Source: a virus. Taken from it: 55,164 nt of DNA. This document shows, in pieces, positions 44,741-54,102 of this stretch. The translations under genes were made by a program, and so were the position numbers. Location of the stretch: positions 1-55,164 of IMG/VR virus record IMGVR_UViG_3300046816_000301. One strand, written 5' to 3'. Each line of letters begins with the position of its first letter. The first letter of the stretch is position 1. A model generated the notes under the pieces. It searched no databases, was not told the origin of the DNA, and was given only the letters and a program-made list of their open reading frames with translations.

Positions 44741-47700
44741 GCTACAGCTCCTTCGAGTATCTCAATACGCGCCATCGCTTCCTGCAGCGCGCGAGCCAGG
44801 GCGGCGACAACCGTCGATAGATTAGGGGATTGGATGCAGTTAGGCGCGTCCTTATAACCGTTCGCGGCGCTCTGGATCAGCGTCTCCTGCAACTCGTGCG
44901 CGACAAAGCCCCAGCGTTCCAGCGGGTCCGCGACTGTCTTGAGTTCTGCGTTGCCCCTGATCGTGTAGGATATCGGGCGCAGCGCCTTGACCATCTCCCA
45001 AGTCGACGGCAGCTCGACGACATTCTCCTTGATCCGATAATCCGAGCTGACGGTGATCACTCCCGTATCGACCGTATCCACCCACAGGTGAAAGGCCGCG
45101 CCGGTCCACTGCAGGTTAAAGGCGTTGCCCTGAGCCGGCCCGCTAAATCCCGACCGTGATTGAAAACCCGGCGCGCCAAAAACACCATTATTAGCGATAG
45201 CTACTGTCGTACCGCCTATGGCGAACTGGATTTGACCCGTGCCACCATGTTGCAGTGTCGTATTGGCGTTGGCACCGGCTAGCCGAATAATCCTAAAATC
45301 AAGGCTGTTTGTCGTATTAGTTTTGAAGTCTAGATAAACATTTCCATTAGCAGTCCTAGCATTACTACCGAGCTGCAACTGAACATCACCCGCACCGATC
45401 TCGTTGACGCGAGCATTGGCTCCGTTCACCACCAGCGTACCGCCGAGCGTCGTGGAGCCGCCGACGCCCAGCGATCCGGTAAAATTCGCCAAGCCGTCGC
45501 CGCGCACCGTGAAACCCGCCGTGCCCGGTGCATTCTGTCCGTAGATCATCCAGTCCGATGCGTTCGTACCGGCTGACACATACAACCCATCCGAGCTGCC
45601 AGCAGTGTTAGGGCTGGTGACGGCCACAGAAAACCCACCCGCCGTGCCGTTGACCGTGAGGTCCCCAGACAGCGTGCCGCCGGCCAGGGGCAAGTAATTC
45701 CCAAGCTGCGCCACCGTCGCGTAGCTCTGATTGACCGCCGCCGTCACCAGACCCTTGGCGTTGACGGTGAGGCCCTGGAACGTGCCGACGTTAGCATTGA
45801 CTGTCGCGAGGGTATTAACCGTTCCGCCAGCCGCGCTGGTCACGTCCCCCGTATAGGCCGGCACAGCCGTCAGGTAAGCAACGTTGGAGCCGGCAGTAGC
45901 CAGCCCCTTAGCATTGATCGTGATGTTATTCCAAGTGCCGATATTCGAGTTCACAACTGGCAGCGTGTTGACCGTCGAGCCGGCGGGGCTGGTGACATCG
46001 CCAGTGTAGGCGGGCATAAAGCTCGCGGCCAATGAGGCGGTTGACGATGTGATTGTTGTCGCGCTCGCAGCGATCGGGAGCTGCCCGGCGACCATCCCAG
46101 AAAGCCCGCTGCTGCCGGTGATGACCGGCACATTGTTGACAAAAAGCCCTGTCGCGTTAAGCGTGCCGGCACCCTTATTACCGCCAGTCGGCGCGCCGAG
46201 GACGACCCCACCCACGCCGCTCACCGAGAACCCGTTGGAGACAAACGCCGTCGTCAGCGTCGCATGGCTGAGATCGATACCCGTCGCGTAAGTAAACGCC
46301 CCGGTGTTAAATAAAGTGCCGGTTGGCTTAACCCCGCCGGCCCCGCCGTTCGCCGCCGGGAACGAGCCGATCTTGATGCCGTCCTGAAACCCGACAGATG
46401 ACGGCCCCGGTGTCGCCGAGCTGTTTTCGATACACAACCCGACATCGCGAAACGAACCCACCCCGGTCGAACCACCGATATCGACGATCTGTACGCCAAT
46501 CTTCTCAACTACATTGGCGTGAAGCAGAATGTCGGCTTCGATCACGCACGCTGCAGTCGACGCGCTGACCGCGCTCGCATTGATCGTAACAGTCGGGTTA
46601 GCCCCTTCAAAATACCCCGAACCTCCGTTGCATATCGCGTTGGGTTGTACGCCTACGTAGAACTGATTGGGCTGACCATACCCGGTCTGCATGTTGATAT
46701 CGAGGGCGAGTCGACAGCCAGTGCCGCCCGAGTTCATCGTCTCCTGTATCAGCGTCCCGACGTAGAAATTATTGGTCGCGAGCGGGACAGCATCAGCCGC
46801 CGAAAACATGTAAGCCCCAAACCCAGTCGTGCTGGGGCCACCAGTGACGCTTACGTCAGACCTGACCCCCCATTTAGGTGTTGAAAATGTAATAGCCTGA
46901 GTAGCTGCTCCGCTGCCGTCGATGGATATACCCTTAGTGACAAACGCGTTATTAGTGAAGGTCGCACTCCCCAGGTCGATACCGGAGCCAAACGTATTCG
47001 CCGCCGTCGTAAACAACGTACCCGTCGTCTTGACACCGTGGCTCCCGCCGCCGCTGCCGATCAGAATACCGGTAAGATACCCTACGGCACTCGTGTCGCT
47101 GTCGATCACCAGCGCCGCGTCGGCAGCGGAGCCGATCCCGATAGATCCCGGCACATCGGCGATCTTAATGCCGATCTTGTTTGCTACCGACGATCTCTGG
47201 ATCAGCGTGTCAACTTCCAGTCCTGCCGCCAGCACCGTAGACGCCGCGCTCGCGCCGATCGTCACCGTCGGGTTCGCGCCGATAAACGCCCCGCTACCGC
47301 CGGTACACACCGCGTTGGTTTGCAGCGGCACGTAAAAATGGTTAACCCCGCCAAACCCCGTAGTCATGTCGACATCGAGTGTCACACGATGCCCGGTCCC
47401 GCCCGAGTTCATCTGATCGGCGTAATGCGCCATCGTGTAAAAATTAGATCCGGTCTGAAACGTCTCACCAACCGAATAGATGTAAGTACTTGGAGGCGTG
47501 CTAGACCCGGAACCGGTGACGTTCGAGACAATCGCACTCGACGACGTAACCGACATCGTCTGTCCGAGCGTACCCGTCAAAACACCGCCGGCGAGTGGAA
47601 GAAACGGTACGCCGCTAGAGCCGCCACCGCCGCCAGCACCGGGGGCCGATCCGCTGGGGCTTTGCACCGCCGCCGGGCTGAGTACCCCAAAACCTATGAG

Positions 47701-47907
47701 ATCGCGAAACGTCACTGCCCGGTTAGATGCGTCGCCGCGCTGTCCGATCAGGCTCTCAGTGGATGCCTTGAGCGCCTCGACGCAAGCACGCAGGTTATTT
47801 ACGTCGGTCGTCGGCGCGGGAATTGGCGGCGTAAACGGATTGTTGTTGGGACGCGTCGAGACCCGCCGGGGCAGCTGCGAGCCAATAGGCGGTGCAACGC
47901 CGGCCAT
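44737..47907 (-). CDS. Tail spike/fibre with duplicated domain and S74 chaperone
   Basis: The 1056-residue protein is Gly/Thr/Ser-rich like beta-structured tail fibres. Two related blocks follow one another: one with MNSGGTGHRVTLDVDMTTGF...GANPTVTIGASA (about 165-245) and one with MNSGGTGCRLALDINMQTGY...GANPTVTINASA (about 390-460). Later come repeated AYTGDVTS and NAKGL(A/V)TA motifs, as in phage collagen-like stalks. The last 110 residues are the intramolecular chaperone/peptidase S74 domain (SDYRIKENVVEL, WGFVAHELQETL), which trims itself off after trimerisation. It recognises host surface sugars. Confidence 0.88.
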   Translation of the reverse strand: MAGVAPPIGSQLPRRVSTRPNNNPFTPPIPAPTTDVNNLRACVEALKASTESLIGQRGDASNRAVTFRDLIGFGVLSPAAVQSPSGSAPGAGGGGGSSGVPFLPLAGGVLTGTLGQTMSVTSSSAIVSNVTGSGSSTPPSTYIYSVGETFQTGSNFYTMAHYADQMNSGGTGHRVTLDVDMTTGFGGVNHFYVPLQTNAVCTGGSGAFIGANPTVTIGASAASTVLAAGLEVDTLIQRSSVANKIGIKIADVPGSIGIGSAADAALVIDSDTSAVGYLTGILIGSGGGSHGVKTTGTLFTTAANTFGSGIDLGSATFTNNAFVTKGISIDGSGAATQAITFSTPKWGVRSDVSVTGGPSTTGFGAYMFSAADAVPLATNNFYVGTLIQETMNSGGTGCRLALDINMQTGYGQPNQFYVGVQPNAICNGGSGYFEGANPTVTINASAVSASTAACVIEADILLHANVVEKIGVQIVDIGGSTGVGSFRDVGLCIENSSATPGPSSVGFQDGIKIGSFPAANGGAGGVKPTGTLFNTGAFTYATGIDLSHATLTTAFVSNGFSVSGVGGVVLGAPTGGNKGAGTLNATGLFVNNVPVITGSSGLSGMVAGQLPIAASATTITSSTASLAASFMPAYTGDVTSPAGSTVNTLPVVNSNIGTWNNITINAKGLATAGSNVAYLTAVPAYTGDVTSAAGGTVNTLATVNANVGTFQGLTVNAKGLVTAAVNQSYATVAQLGNYLPLAGGTLSGDLTVNGTAGGFSVAVTSPNTAGSSDGLYVSAGTNASDWMIYGQNAPGTAGFTVRGDGLANFTGSLGVGGSTTLGGTLVVNGANARVNEIGAGDVQLQLGSNARTANGNVYLDFKTNTTNSLDFRIIRLAGANANTTLQHGGTGQIQFAIGGTTVAIANNGVFGAPGFQSRSGFSGPAQGNAFNLQWTGAAFHLWVDTVDTGVITVSSDYRIKENVVELPSTWEMVKALRPISYTIRGNAELKTVADPLERWGFVAHELQETLIQSAANGYKDAPNCIQSPNLSTVVAALARALQEAMARIEILEGAVA

Positions 47908-49655
47908 CAGACGCCCTTCAGCTCCGCCAACGTCGTCGAAAGTTGGATCGACGATATAGGCACCCGCGCGACGATTTCAGCTTGGTGATCAAACGCCTTA
48001 AATCCCTTAGGCAGTCGGAAGATTTCCATCTGCTTCGTGAGGTCGCGGGTCATAATGAGAACAAGCTTAGGCCCGGCATAGTAACGAAACTGCGCGTTTA
48101 TGCCGGCCGGCAGCTGCATCGTCGGATCGCCGTTATCAAGCGGGATCGGATCGCTCGGCGGCGTATCAAGGACCTGCGGATCAAGCTCGACCTGCGCGGC
48201 TCCCAGGTTGATCGGCATCGGCGAGAAGAACTGCTTCGACCGCCAGCGATAAATCAACGGAGCAGAAGTCGGGCAGTCCCATTCATAAATCTTACCGCCC
48301 GAACACACCAACGTGTCACCGGTATACTCATCGTTCCAGATGCACACCACATTATTAAGCGTGCTCAGATCCTCGACGCCGAGCCGCTGCGGCTCGGAGT
48401 AGTCAATGATAAACCCAAGGGGTGTTTGGTTTATGGCGATGTATTGCGACCGATGCCGCGCCGAGATCAAACTATCGGCGTGATACCTCGTCAGCCAGTT
48501 ATTCTTGGACAGGAGCTGCTCGGTGATGTTCTGCACACCATACCCGGTCAGCTCGATCAGACCGTTATGTGATGCGTAATACACCCCTGTCGTGTCAACC
48601 ACCACCGACCCCCGGGCGATGCACGGCTCAGCCACCTGGGTCTGTGTAATAACGATGTTGGACGGCATATTGCCGGACCCCGTCGAGGGGTAACCCTGCG
48701 TCAGCACCATAAGGTACTGCTGCCATACCGCTAGCGCGACGACGGTGTAGTGAGCACTCTGATCGTAGACGCTAGGCCAAGTGTGCGGCCGGTCCGGCTC
48801 GGTGAAGTGCACGGTGTTGGTGGTGAAGCCGCAGAGAAACCCACCCGGCATCGCCACCAACCCGTCGAGACCAGTCGGCGGGTTTTCCCAAGTAGAAGAC
48901 TCAAGTATTAAATTACTGACAATCTCCCCATCAAGGTGGGTATCGACAAAGACGTCACTACCCTGCGGCAGAACGATGTCGCCTACTTCATAAAACTGCG
49001 CCCCGGTCGTCGTGCTGGTGATCGTCCGATAGATCCTATATTTAATTATCGCCGGATAAGTAACCCCAGGCGGGTTAGCAGGGGCAGCTGTCGGAAACCC
49101 CGAGACCGTCCATGTCGCATCAGGCAAGCCTGCCACGACGTCGCTCGCCGCAGAGGGCGCGCTCTCCTCGCCAAACTCATTGATGTAGGTGTAGAGGTAG
49201 CTACGCTCAATCTCATCCACCCCCGTCGTACCGCCAGTCACGCTGACGATAACCGGCGCCGGCCCCGACGGCTGGACAATCCCGAGATTATACGGCGGCT
49301 GACTGGCCGCAATCCGTGCCCGCGTATTAAACCACGGCACCGGATCACCGGGGTTGGTCCAGTAGATCCGCTGCTGTGTGTCGTTGGCTAGCGGCGAGCG
49401 CACTACGCAGCTGTAGCGCGAGGGGAGGGGTAGCCAGACTTCTGGCCCAGTGCTGTCAGCCGGGAAGCGGTAAGCCCGCTCCACGACCGGCAGCGCGCCG
49501 GAGAGGTCAATCTCAAATTCGACCTGGGGCAGCCCCTGGAGCTGCCCCCCAGTCAGGTCGCAGTTCACCGCCTCGACCGCCATGTTGTCGCCGATCAGAC
49601 GGTTGTCGGTGCGGGGGATCATGCCCCCCATACCTTTGATCTCCCAGGCGACCAA
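47907..49655 (-). CDS. Tail nozzle/hub protein, 582 aa
   Basis: This is a mainly beta protein starting IKGMGGMIPRTDNRLIGDNM and MAVEAVNCDLTGGQLQGLPQ. An immunoglobulin/fibronectin-like part follows (YLYTYINEFGEESAPSAASD), then a propeller-like series (AMPGGFLCGFTTNTVHFTEP, VVVDTTGVYYASHNGLIELT, NVVCIWNDEYTGDTLVCSGG). This layout matches podovirus tail nozzle proteins (P22 gp10 or T7 gp12-like). It overlaps the tail spike start, and lies with the adaptor genes. Confidence 0.7.
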   Translation of the reverse strand: MVAWEIKGMGGMIPRTDNRLIGDNMAVEAVNCDLTGGQLQGLPQVEFEIDLSGALPVVERAYRFPADSTGPEVWLPLPSRYSCVVRSPLANDTQQRIYWTNPGDPVPWFNTRARIAASQPPYNLGIVQPSGPAPVIVSVTGGTTGVDEIERSYLYTYINEFGEESAPSAASDVVAGLPDATWTVSGFPTAAPANPPGVTYPAIIKYRIYRTITSTTTGAQFYEVGDIVLPQGSDVFVDTHLDGEIVSNLILESSTWENPPTGLDGLVAMPGGFLCGFTTNTVHFTEPDRPHTWPSVYDQSAHYTVVALAVWQQYLMVLTQGYPSTGSGNMPSNIVITQTQVAEPCIARGSVVVDTTGVYYASHNGLIELTGYGVQNITEQLLSKNNWLTRYHADSLISARHRSQYIAINQTPLGFIIDYSEPQRLGVEDLSTLNNVVCIWNDEYTGDTLVCSGGKIYEWDCPTSAPLIYRWRSKQFFSPMPINLGAAQVELDPQVLDTPPSDPIPLDNGDPTMQLPAGINAQFRYYAGPKLVLIMTRDLTKQMEIFRLPKGFKAFDHQAEIVARVPISSIQLSTTLAELKGV

Positions 49656-49661
49656 GAGAAA

Positions 49662-50315
49662 CTACTCCCTGCGATGCCTGCCACGATGATTATCGTGCTC
49701 TTCGGGTTCCTGCCGTGGCACCGATCGTGCCGGTTCAGACGCCGCCGGTGCAGCTGCGACGACAGCAGCGGCGATCGCCACCGCGTTGGACGGCGGAGCA
49801 TCGGTCGCGCCGTAATCGTTAGTCGCGGTCACGACACTGGTCAGGCTGTGCCCCGCGTCGCCAGGCTGGATCGTGTAAAAAGTCCCCGCCGCGATCTGGG
49901 TCTCGCCGTCGCTCATCCAGACGCTGGAATAGAGCTTTGGCTCGCCCTCCCAGTTACCCATCGTACACGAAAGCTCGTCGCCGACGGCAGCCGAGGCTGG
50001 CATCACCGCCGGCACGTCGACGTTCTTAGGCGGCAATCCTGGCACGGGATTACCCCCCGCGTCAGGCGGGATCGAGTCGAGCATCGTCCCATAAGGCACC
50101 GTATCCGGCGGCACGACGAGCGTAACTCCACCCTGTTCCGGGTGTAGGTAGGGGTCCGGGACATTAGCTGCGTCGGCAGCCGCCCAGGCCACGTACGCGT
50201 CCCACTCGGCGCTGTTAGCCTCGCAGGCAACCCAGGTACCATCGGCTTTGATCACCCCCGAATAGGGTGGGCAATCCGGGACGTAATCGGAAGCGTGCTG
50301 ATAAGCTGCGGCCAT
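49662..50315 (-). CDS. Ig-like domain virion protein, 217 aa
   Basis: I chose ATG 50315 because AGGAGGAAC precedes it; the longer frame runs through the palindrome. The C-terminal half has an Ig-like domain: SAAVGDELSCTMGNWEGEPK, YSSVWMSDGETQIAAGTFYT and VVTATNDYGATDAPPSNAVA. Such domains decorate capsids or tails and bind carbohydrates. The N-terminus has a chitin-binding-like YVPDCPPYSGVIKADGTWVA. The end is Ala/Arg-rich. Confidence 0.72.
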   Translation of the reverse strand: MAAAYQHASDYVPDCPPYSGVIKADGTWVACEANSAEWDAYVAWAAADAANVPDPYLHPEQGGVTLVVPPDTVPYGTMLDSIPPDAGGNPVPGLPPKNVDVPAVMPASAAVGDELSCTMGNWEGEPKLYSSVWMSDGETQIAAGTFYTIQPGDAGHSLTSVVTATNDYGATDAPPSNAVAIAAAVVAAAPAASEPARSVPRQEPEEHDNHRGRHRRE

Positions 50316-50329
50316 GATGTTCCTCCTCT

Positions 50330-50343
50330 TCCCTACGTAGGGA
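50330..50343. repeat. Palindrome copy without centre base (TCCCTACGTAGGGA)
   Basis: A perfect 14-bp copy in the short gap between two late genes, 15 bases before the Ig-like protein start on the minus strand. Confidence 0.9.
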
Positions 50344-50592
50344 CTAAACGCTCCCCGCGCCGGTGGTGTTGCGGTTGGGCAAAGCCGGCCCGCCAAGGGA
50401 GCCGCTCTTCTTCGCCAGCGCCCGCTTCAGCGAGACCGGGCCGCCAGTCGATGCCGGCCCCGGGATCGGCCGCTGCGGCACGGAGTGCCCCCAAGTACCG
50501 CCCGAATTATTAACGTTGTTGTCGTCGCCGGTGTCGTTAGTGCCGCCGCCCTTGCCTTTGTAATAAGGCCCACCAATTTGCCCGTGCATCAT
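50344..50592 (-). CDS. Small Gly/Asn-rich protein, 82 aa
   Basis: ATG 50592 overlaps the tail-fibre stop and has GGAGGAC before it. It has a Gly/Asn/Thr-rich first half (GPYYKGKGGGTNDTGDDNNV) and a Pro/Gly/Lys-rich second half. Low complexity; probably a minor virion protein. Confidence 0.55.
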   Translation of the reverse strand: MMHGQIGGPYYKGKGGGTNDTGDDNNVNNSGGTWGHSVPQRPIPGPASTGGPVSLKRALAKKSGSLGGPALPNRNTTGAGSV

Positions 50593-52244
50593 AGTCCTCC
50601 TGCGTCGAGACGATCCGCGATCTGCTGGATCGCGCGGATAATCGCGTCGAGACGATCCGCGATCTGCTGGATCGCGCGGATAATATAGGGGGTGAGGTTC
50701 TGGTTGTTGATGTACATCGGCTCGTCGGCAAAAGGCGCGGTACCTGTCGCAACCGGTATTGTCTCCTCGAGTTCCTGCGCGACGAGACCGCATTCCACCG
50801 GGCTGGCCCAAGGCATAAGCTCGCGCCCCTTAGCGTTCCACTCAAACGCGCGTACCGGAGTTTGGCGAAGTATCTCCAGAGCATCCACGTCGGTATCGCG
50901 GATATTATCCTTGAGACGGACATCCGAATACGAGCTGTCACTATTAAAAATAAAACCGCTGGTTCCGCCGTCTGGGCTAACGCTCAAATGGCCGGTAGTC
51001 ATACCAAACTGCATGCTATCCCAATCACCGGCCCAGCACTCGACCCTGGCACCTTTTGAACCACCTATAGTCCGGCGAAAAACACCTTGGGCAGCAATAT
51101 CGTTAGTTACATTCATGTTACGACCTGCAGTGACATCACGGCCGGCAATGAGATCCAGTTGCGTACCGATATTCTGACCCGAGCTGATGGGCGTGTTAGA
51201 CGCGAGGACGGCACTCGTCCATTGCCCGAGGGGCGTGGCGGCGTTCGTCTCAAAAACATGCGTATCGGCACGGTACATATTCGTGTTATTCGCCGTGCTC
51301 CCGAGCAAGAGGCACTGACGCTGCGAGGCGTCGTAGACCACATTGTAGTTGGCGTCGCCACTAAGAACTGTTTTTCCGTTCAGGGCCAAAATACCTACCC
51401 CGCTAACAAAAAACCGTTCAAAACCACTATGGTCGTGAACCGCAAAACCGGCGTTGTTAACACCTAGTTGTATCTGAACATAATTAGCATCGCCAAAAAG
51501 AAACGGACCACCAACAGAGTTGACGTTACCATTTGAACTGTTGAGATAAAGGTAATTTCCGCAAGTAATATTTCCGCTGGCGAAACTAACAAGCGCAGTA
51601 GGCGTACCCGAGCTGCTCGTAATAATCAATGATCCATTACCAGATCCTGGACGCAGCGACATATTTGTCCCGTCAGCCGATATATTCGGCCCTGCCGAAG
51701 ACGCGCCGAAGAAAAACGCTGACTGTCCTGAAAGATATAGTGAGCCGCTAGCAGTAAGATTACCGGATACGCTAAAACCGGTATTAGTAAGACTCGCCAT
51801 TGTAGTTACGTTCTGATCAAACCAGAGATACGCGCCGCCGCTGGGACCGAGCCTAAAAGCAAAATTCGTATCAGCCTGGATGTTTGGTCCTGCACTGATC
51901 GAACCATTGAAATGAATAGACGGACCACCAAGATAAAGATTGCCCGTCGTCGTCAGGTCGCCGTTCCAACCGCCCTGAAAGCTAAAAGTATTTCCCGCAA
52001 TATTAAGCGTGCCCAGCGTCGCCCATTCAGACGCCACGTAGCTCCCCGCTGTCGCCCGGGCTGCCGTCGCCATGCGCAGCGACGGTCCGGGCGGCGGGCC
52101 GCCGGTCGCCATCCACAACTTGAACTGACCCGCCCCGCCGCCCGCGCCGCTCGGCGGAACTGTACCGGAAGACAGCTCAAGATCGTTGTCGAGGCGCAGG
52201 CCGACCAGGCGGTCACCTTGGAGATAGGGATAGTTACGCGGCAT
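50589..52244 (-). CDS. Tail fibre with C-terminal S74 chaperone, 551 aa
   Basis: A short N-terminal adaptor part (RNYPYLQGDRLVGLRLDNDL) is followed by Ser/Gly/Asn-rich repeats (LYLGGPSIHFNGSISAGPNI; SLYLSGQSAFFFGASSAGPN) of a beta-helical shaft. From about 430 on is the S74 domain (SDVRLKDNIRDTDVDALEIL, CGLVAQELEETI). The last 35 residues contain a perfect 14-residue tandem repeat (IIRAIQQIADRLDA twice), a trimeric coiled coil in this fold. It is the second S74 fibre of the window. Confidence 0.87.
   Translation of the reverse strand: MPRNYPYLQGDRLVGLRLDNDLELSSGTVPPSGAGGGAGQFKLWMATGGPPPGPSLRMATAARATAGSYVASEWATLGTLNIAGNTFSFQGGWNGDLTTTGNLYLGGPSIHFNGSISAGPNIQADTNFAFRLGPSGGAYLWFDQNVTTMASLTNTGFSVSGNLTASGSLYLSGQSAFFFGASSAGPNISADGTNMSLRPGSGNGSLIITSSSGTPTALVSFASGNITCGNYLYLNSSNGNVNSVGGPFLFGDANYVQIQLGVNNAGFAVHDHSGFERFFVSGVGILALNGKTVLSGDANYNVVYDASQRQCLLLGSTANNTNMYRADTHVFETNAATPLGQWTSAVLASNTPISSGQNIGTQLDLIAGRDVTAGRNMNVTNDIAAQGVFRRTIGGSKGARVECWAGDWDSMQFGMTTGHLSVSPDGGTSGFIFNSDSSYSDVRLKDNIRDTDVDALEILRQTPVRAFEWNAKGRELMPWASPVECGLVAQELEETIPVATGTAPFADEPMYINNQNLTPYIIRAIQQIADRLDAIIRAIQQIADRLDAGGL
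50602..50685 (-). repeat. 42-bp tandem duplication in tail-fibre gene
   Basis: Units 50602-50643 and 50644-50685 differ at one base. The duplication is in frame and adds 14 residues to the C-terminal coiled coil. Confidence 0.9.
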
Positions 52245-52252
52245 TGCTCACC

Positions 52253-53038
52253 TCACCCGAGGAATGCGTATCGCGACGCCAGCACGATCCAGTGTGCGCC
52301 GGTCCACTCGAAAATCAAATCGTCATAGTTGATATCGCTGACAAAACTAGAGGCGGCGTAAATCGTATTACCGGGCGCGCCCTGGTAAGTAATCGGAAAA
52401 GCCCCGGCGTTGCCGGTAATATCCACCGGCGCGACCCGCTGTAGCTGGGTCGGGGTTATCGGCAAGGTGACGATGATCGGCGCACCGCTGGTGTTCTGTA
52501 CGTAAACCCGGCCGTTGTAACCCATCGGGATTGTCGTAGAGCCGTTGACGATGATCGGCTGGCCCCCGGCGGACGGGTCAGGCGTTGCCGCCGCGACCAT
52601 GTTCAGGTTGAGTGGCTTTTCAATCGTCACAAGACAGTCGACCTGCTTGCGCCGAGGCTGCGCCTCCGACGAGGTGGCAATTACGCTAACCACGTAATTC
52701 AAGCCTGGCGTCCCAGCCGAGACGCGAACCTGGACCTGAGATGCCGACAAGGTAATCGCCGCCGACTGGATCATCAGTGGGTAGGTATCCGCAGGGGGTT
52801 GAGTGACGGACGTATTATCCAGCGGATAGTCGTTCTGCCAAGGCGGAACCGGCACCGCGCCCTCAAGCTGCACCGCCGGCTGCGCAATCGCGCCGATCGT
52901 CTCGCCTGCATTGAGCCAACAGGTAAAGTCGAATACCAACAAGGTAACGTCGAGGTTTTCCTTGGTCACCGGCCCAAACGGCTGAACCGTGTAAGGCATC
53001 ACACTAAAAAAATAATCGCCGCCGCTGCCACCGTCCAT
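52253..53038 (-). CDS. Fibre-tail adaptor-like structural protein, 261 aa
   Basis: The N-terminal QPFGPVTKENLDVTLLVFDF and CWLNAGETI match the group of phage fibre-tail adaptor proteins (GPVTKE..DV...FDF..WL...ETI). A beta-rich middle (AAITLSASQVQVRVSAGTPG) and a C-terminal half with beta-sandwich look (VYVQNTSGAPIIVTLPITPT) follow. It lies between the tail fibre and the adaptor genes. Confidence 0.7.
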   Translation of the reverse strand: MDGGSGGDYFFSVMPYTVQPFGPVTKENLDVTLLVFDFTCWLNAGETIGAIAQPAVQLEGAVPVPPWQNDYPLDNTSVTQPPADTYPLMIQSAAITLSASQVQVRVSAGTPGLNYVVSVIATSSEAQPRRKQVDCLVTIEKPLNLNMVAAATPDPSAGGQPIIVNGSTTIPMGYNGRVYVQNTSGAPIIVTLPITPTQLQRVAPVDITGNAGAFPITYQGAPGNTIYAASSFVSDINYDDLIFEWTGAHWIVLASRYAFLG

Positions 53039-53049
53039 CGGCGTTCTCC

Positions 53050-53712
53050 TTACCAGCGACCGGGAAAGTGGCCGCCGCCACGCCCGCTCGGATACCCACC
53101 CGCCGCAAAGTACGGGAAGCTCCAGCTCGACCCCTCACGGACGTGCGCCGCTTGCGCCTCGGCGCGGGCGCCTGCGACGCCCTTGCGGTACATAGAGGTG
53201 CAAAGCTGCGCTGCTTTCATATCGCCGTAAGGCTTCGCCGGCTGCATGTAGAGCCGTGCCAACGCACCGTTGTAGAGCGCATCGAAGTAAGTCGTCCACA
53301 CATCGTATGGCAGGCAGGTATTGATGCTCCTAGGCTTGAGCGACAGCAGGACCTCGCCGTTGCGCGTCGTGGTAGGCGGTGGCGAGGTCAGATCACGGAT
53401 GCGCCCCGGCGGCTCGAACTTAACCCGATCGAGACCACTAAACCCAAGAAAGCGTGACACGCGCCAGTCCTGATCGTAGGGGTCAAAACTTATGGTCAAA
53501 ACACCGGGGTCCAGACGCCAGTAGACATGTTCCCGACGATAGGTGCTCGTCATGTAAAAATCCTCGATGGTGTTCCAGATCACCATCGACAGGACTTCGG
53601 TCGTCAGCCCGGGAATGATCGCCCCGATATTGTCAAACAACCGGTCAACGTTCGGCTCCGGCGACAGGTAGCCAGGCAGCTCGCAGATCGGGGTCGAGGA
53701 GGGACCGCTCAT
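53050..53712 (-). CDS. Tail tube/head-completion adaptor, 220 aa
   Basis: It overlaps the upstream adaptor gene by four bases. Helical start (VDRLFDNIGAIIPGLTTEVL), central strands (VYWRLDPGVLTISFDPYDQD), then ALYNGALARLYMQPAKPYGD and a Gly-rich tail. The order capsid, gp4-like adaptor, this gene, fibre-tail adaptor fits a podovirus neck or tail-tube protein. The exact family is uncertain. Confidence 0.6.
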   Translation of the reverse strand: MSGPSSTPICELPGYLSPEPNVDRLFDNIGAIIPGLTTEVLSMVIWNTIEDFYMTSTYRREHVYWRLDPGVLTISFDPYDQDWRVSRFLGFSGLDRVKFEPPGRIRDLTSPPPTTTRNGEVLLSLKPRSINTCLPYDVWTTYFDALYNGALARLYMQPAKPYGDMKAAQLCTSMYRKGVAGARAEAQAAHVREGSSWSFPYFAAGGYPSGRGGGHFPGRW

Positions 53713-54074
53713 GATTGCACCGAGAGAATTTGTGCGACGAACTTATTCATCAACGACACCGCGCGGCCGTCGGTGCTAAAAGTGTCCTCGGTCAACTCCG
53801 AGCGCCCGACGACATAAAACAGGCACGGCGCATAAAACAAAATGTCACTTACCGGAAACGGCGTATCGGCGTCGGTCGGCATCACGTATTGCGGCACTGA
53901 CAGGCGCAGCCCAAAGCCGAGCCACGCATCCGGGCGCTTGTTGCGAAGCTGGTACAACGCGTCGTTGAGCGCGTGTACCAGATCGCTGTCCTCAAAGCGC
54001 GGGGCGCCCGAGATCGGAACGGTGTCGTTCAATATCTCGCGCGCCTCGCCAAGCAAGTCACCAACGGTCTTCAT
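53709..54074 (-). CDS. Head-tail adaptor, P22 gp4-like, 121 aa
   Basis: This small helical protein begins MKTVGDLLGEAREILNDT. DSDLVHALNDALYQLRNKRP follows, a pattern common to phage head-completion adaptors, which bind beneath the portal. The end is helical (RAVSLMNKFVAQILSVQS). It lies between the capsid and the tail genes. Confidence 0.72.
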   Translation of the reverse strand: MKTVGDLLGEAREILNDTVPISGAPRFEDSDLVHALNDALYQLRNKRPDAWLGFGLRLSVPQYVMPTDADTPFPVSDILFYAPCLFYVVGRSELTEDTFSTDGRAVSLMNKFVAQILSVQS

Positions 54075-54102
54075 CTGCGCCTCCGTAGGGAGGGTTATAC
54101 TC

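Noticed and set aside
44737-52244. Diversity-generating retroelement acting on the tail fibres
   Set aside because: No reverse transcriptase, no template/variable repeat pair and no C-type lectin fold were seen; both fibres end in S74 domains.
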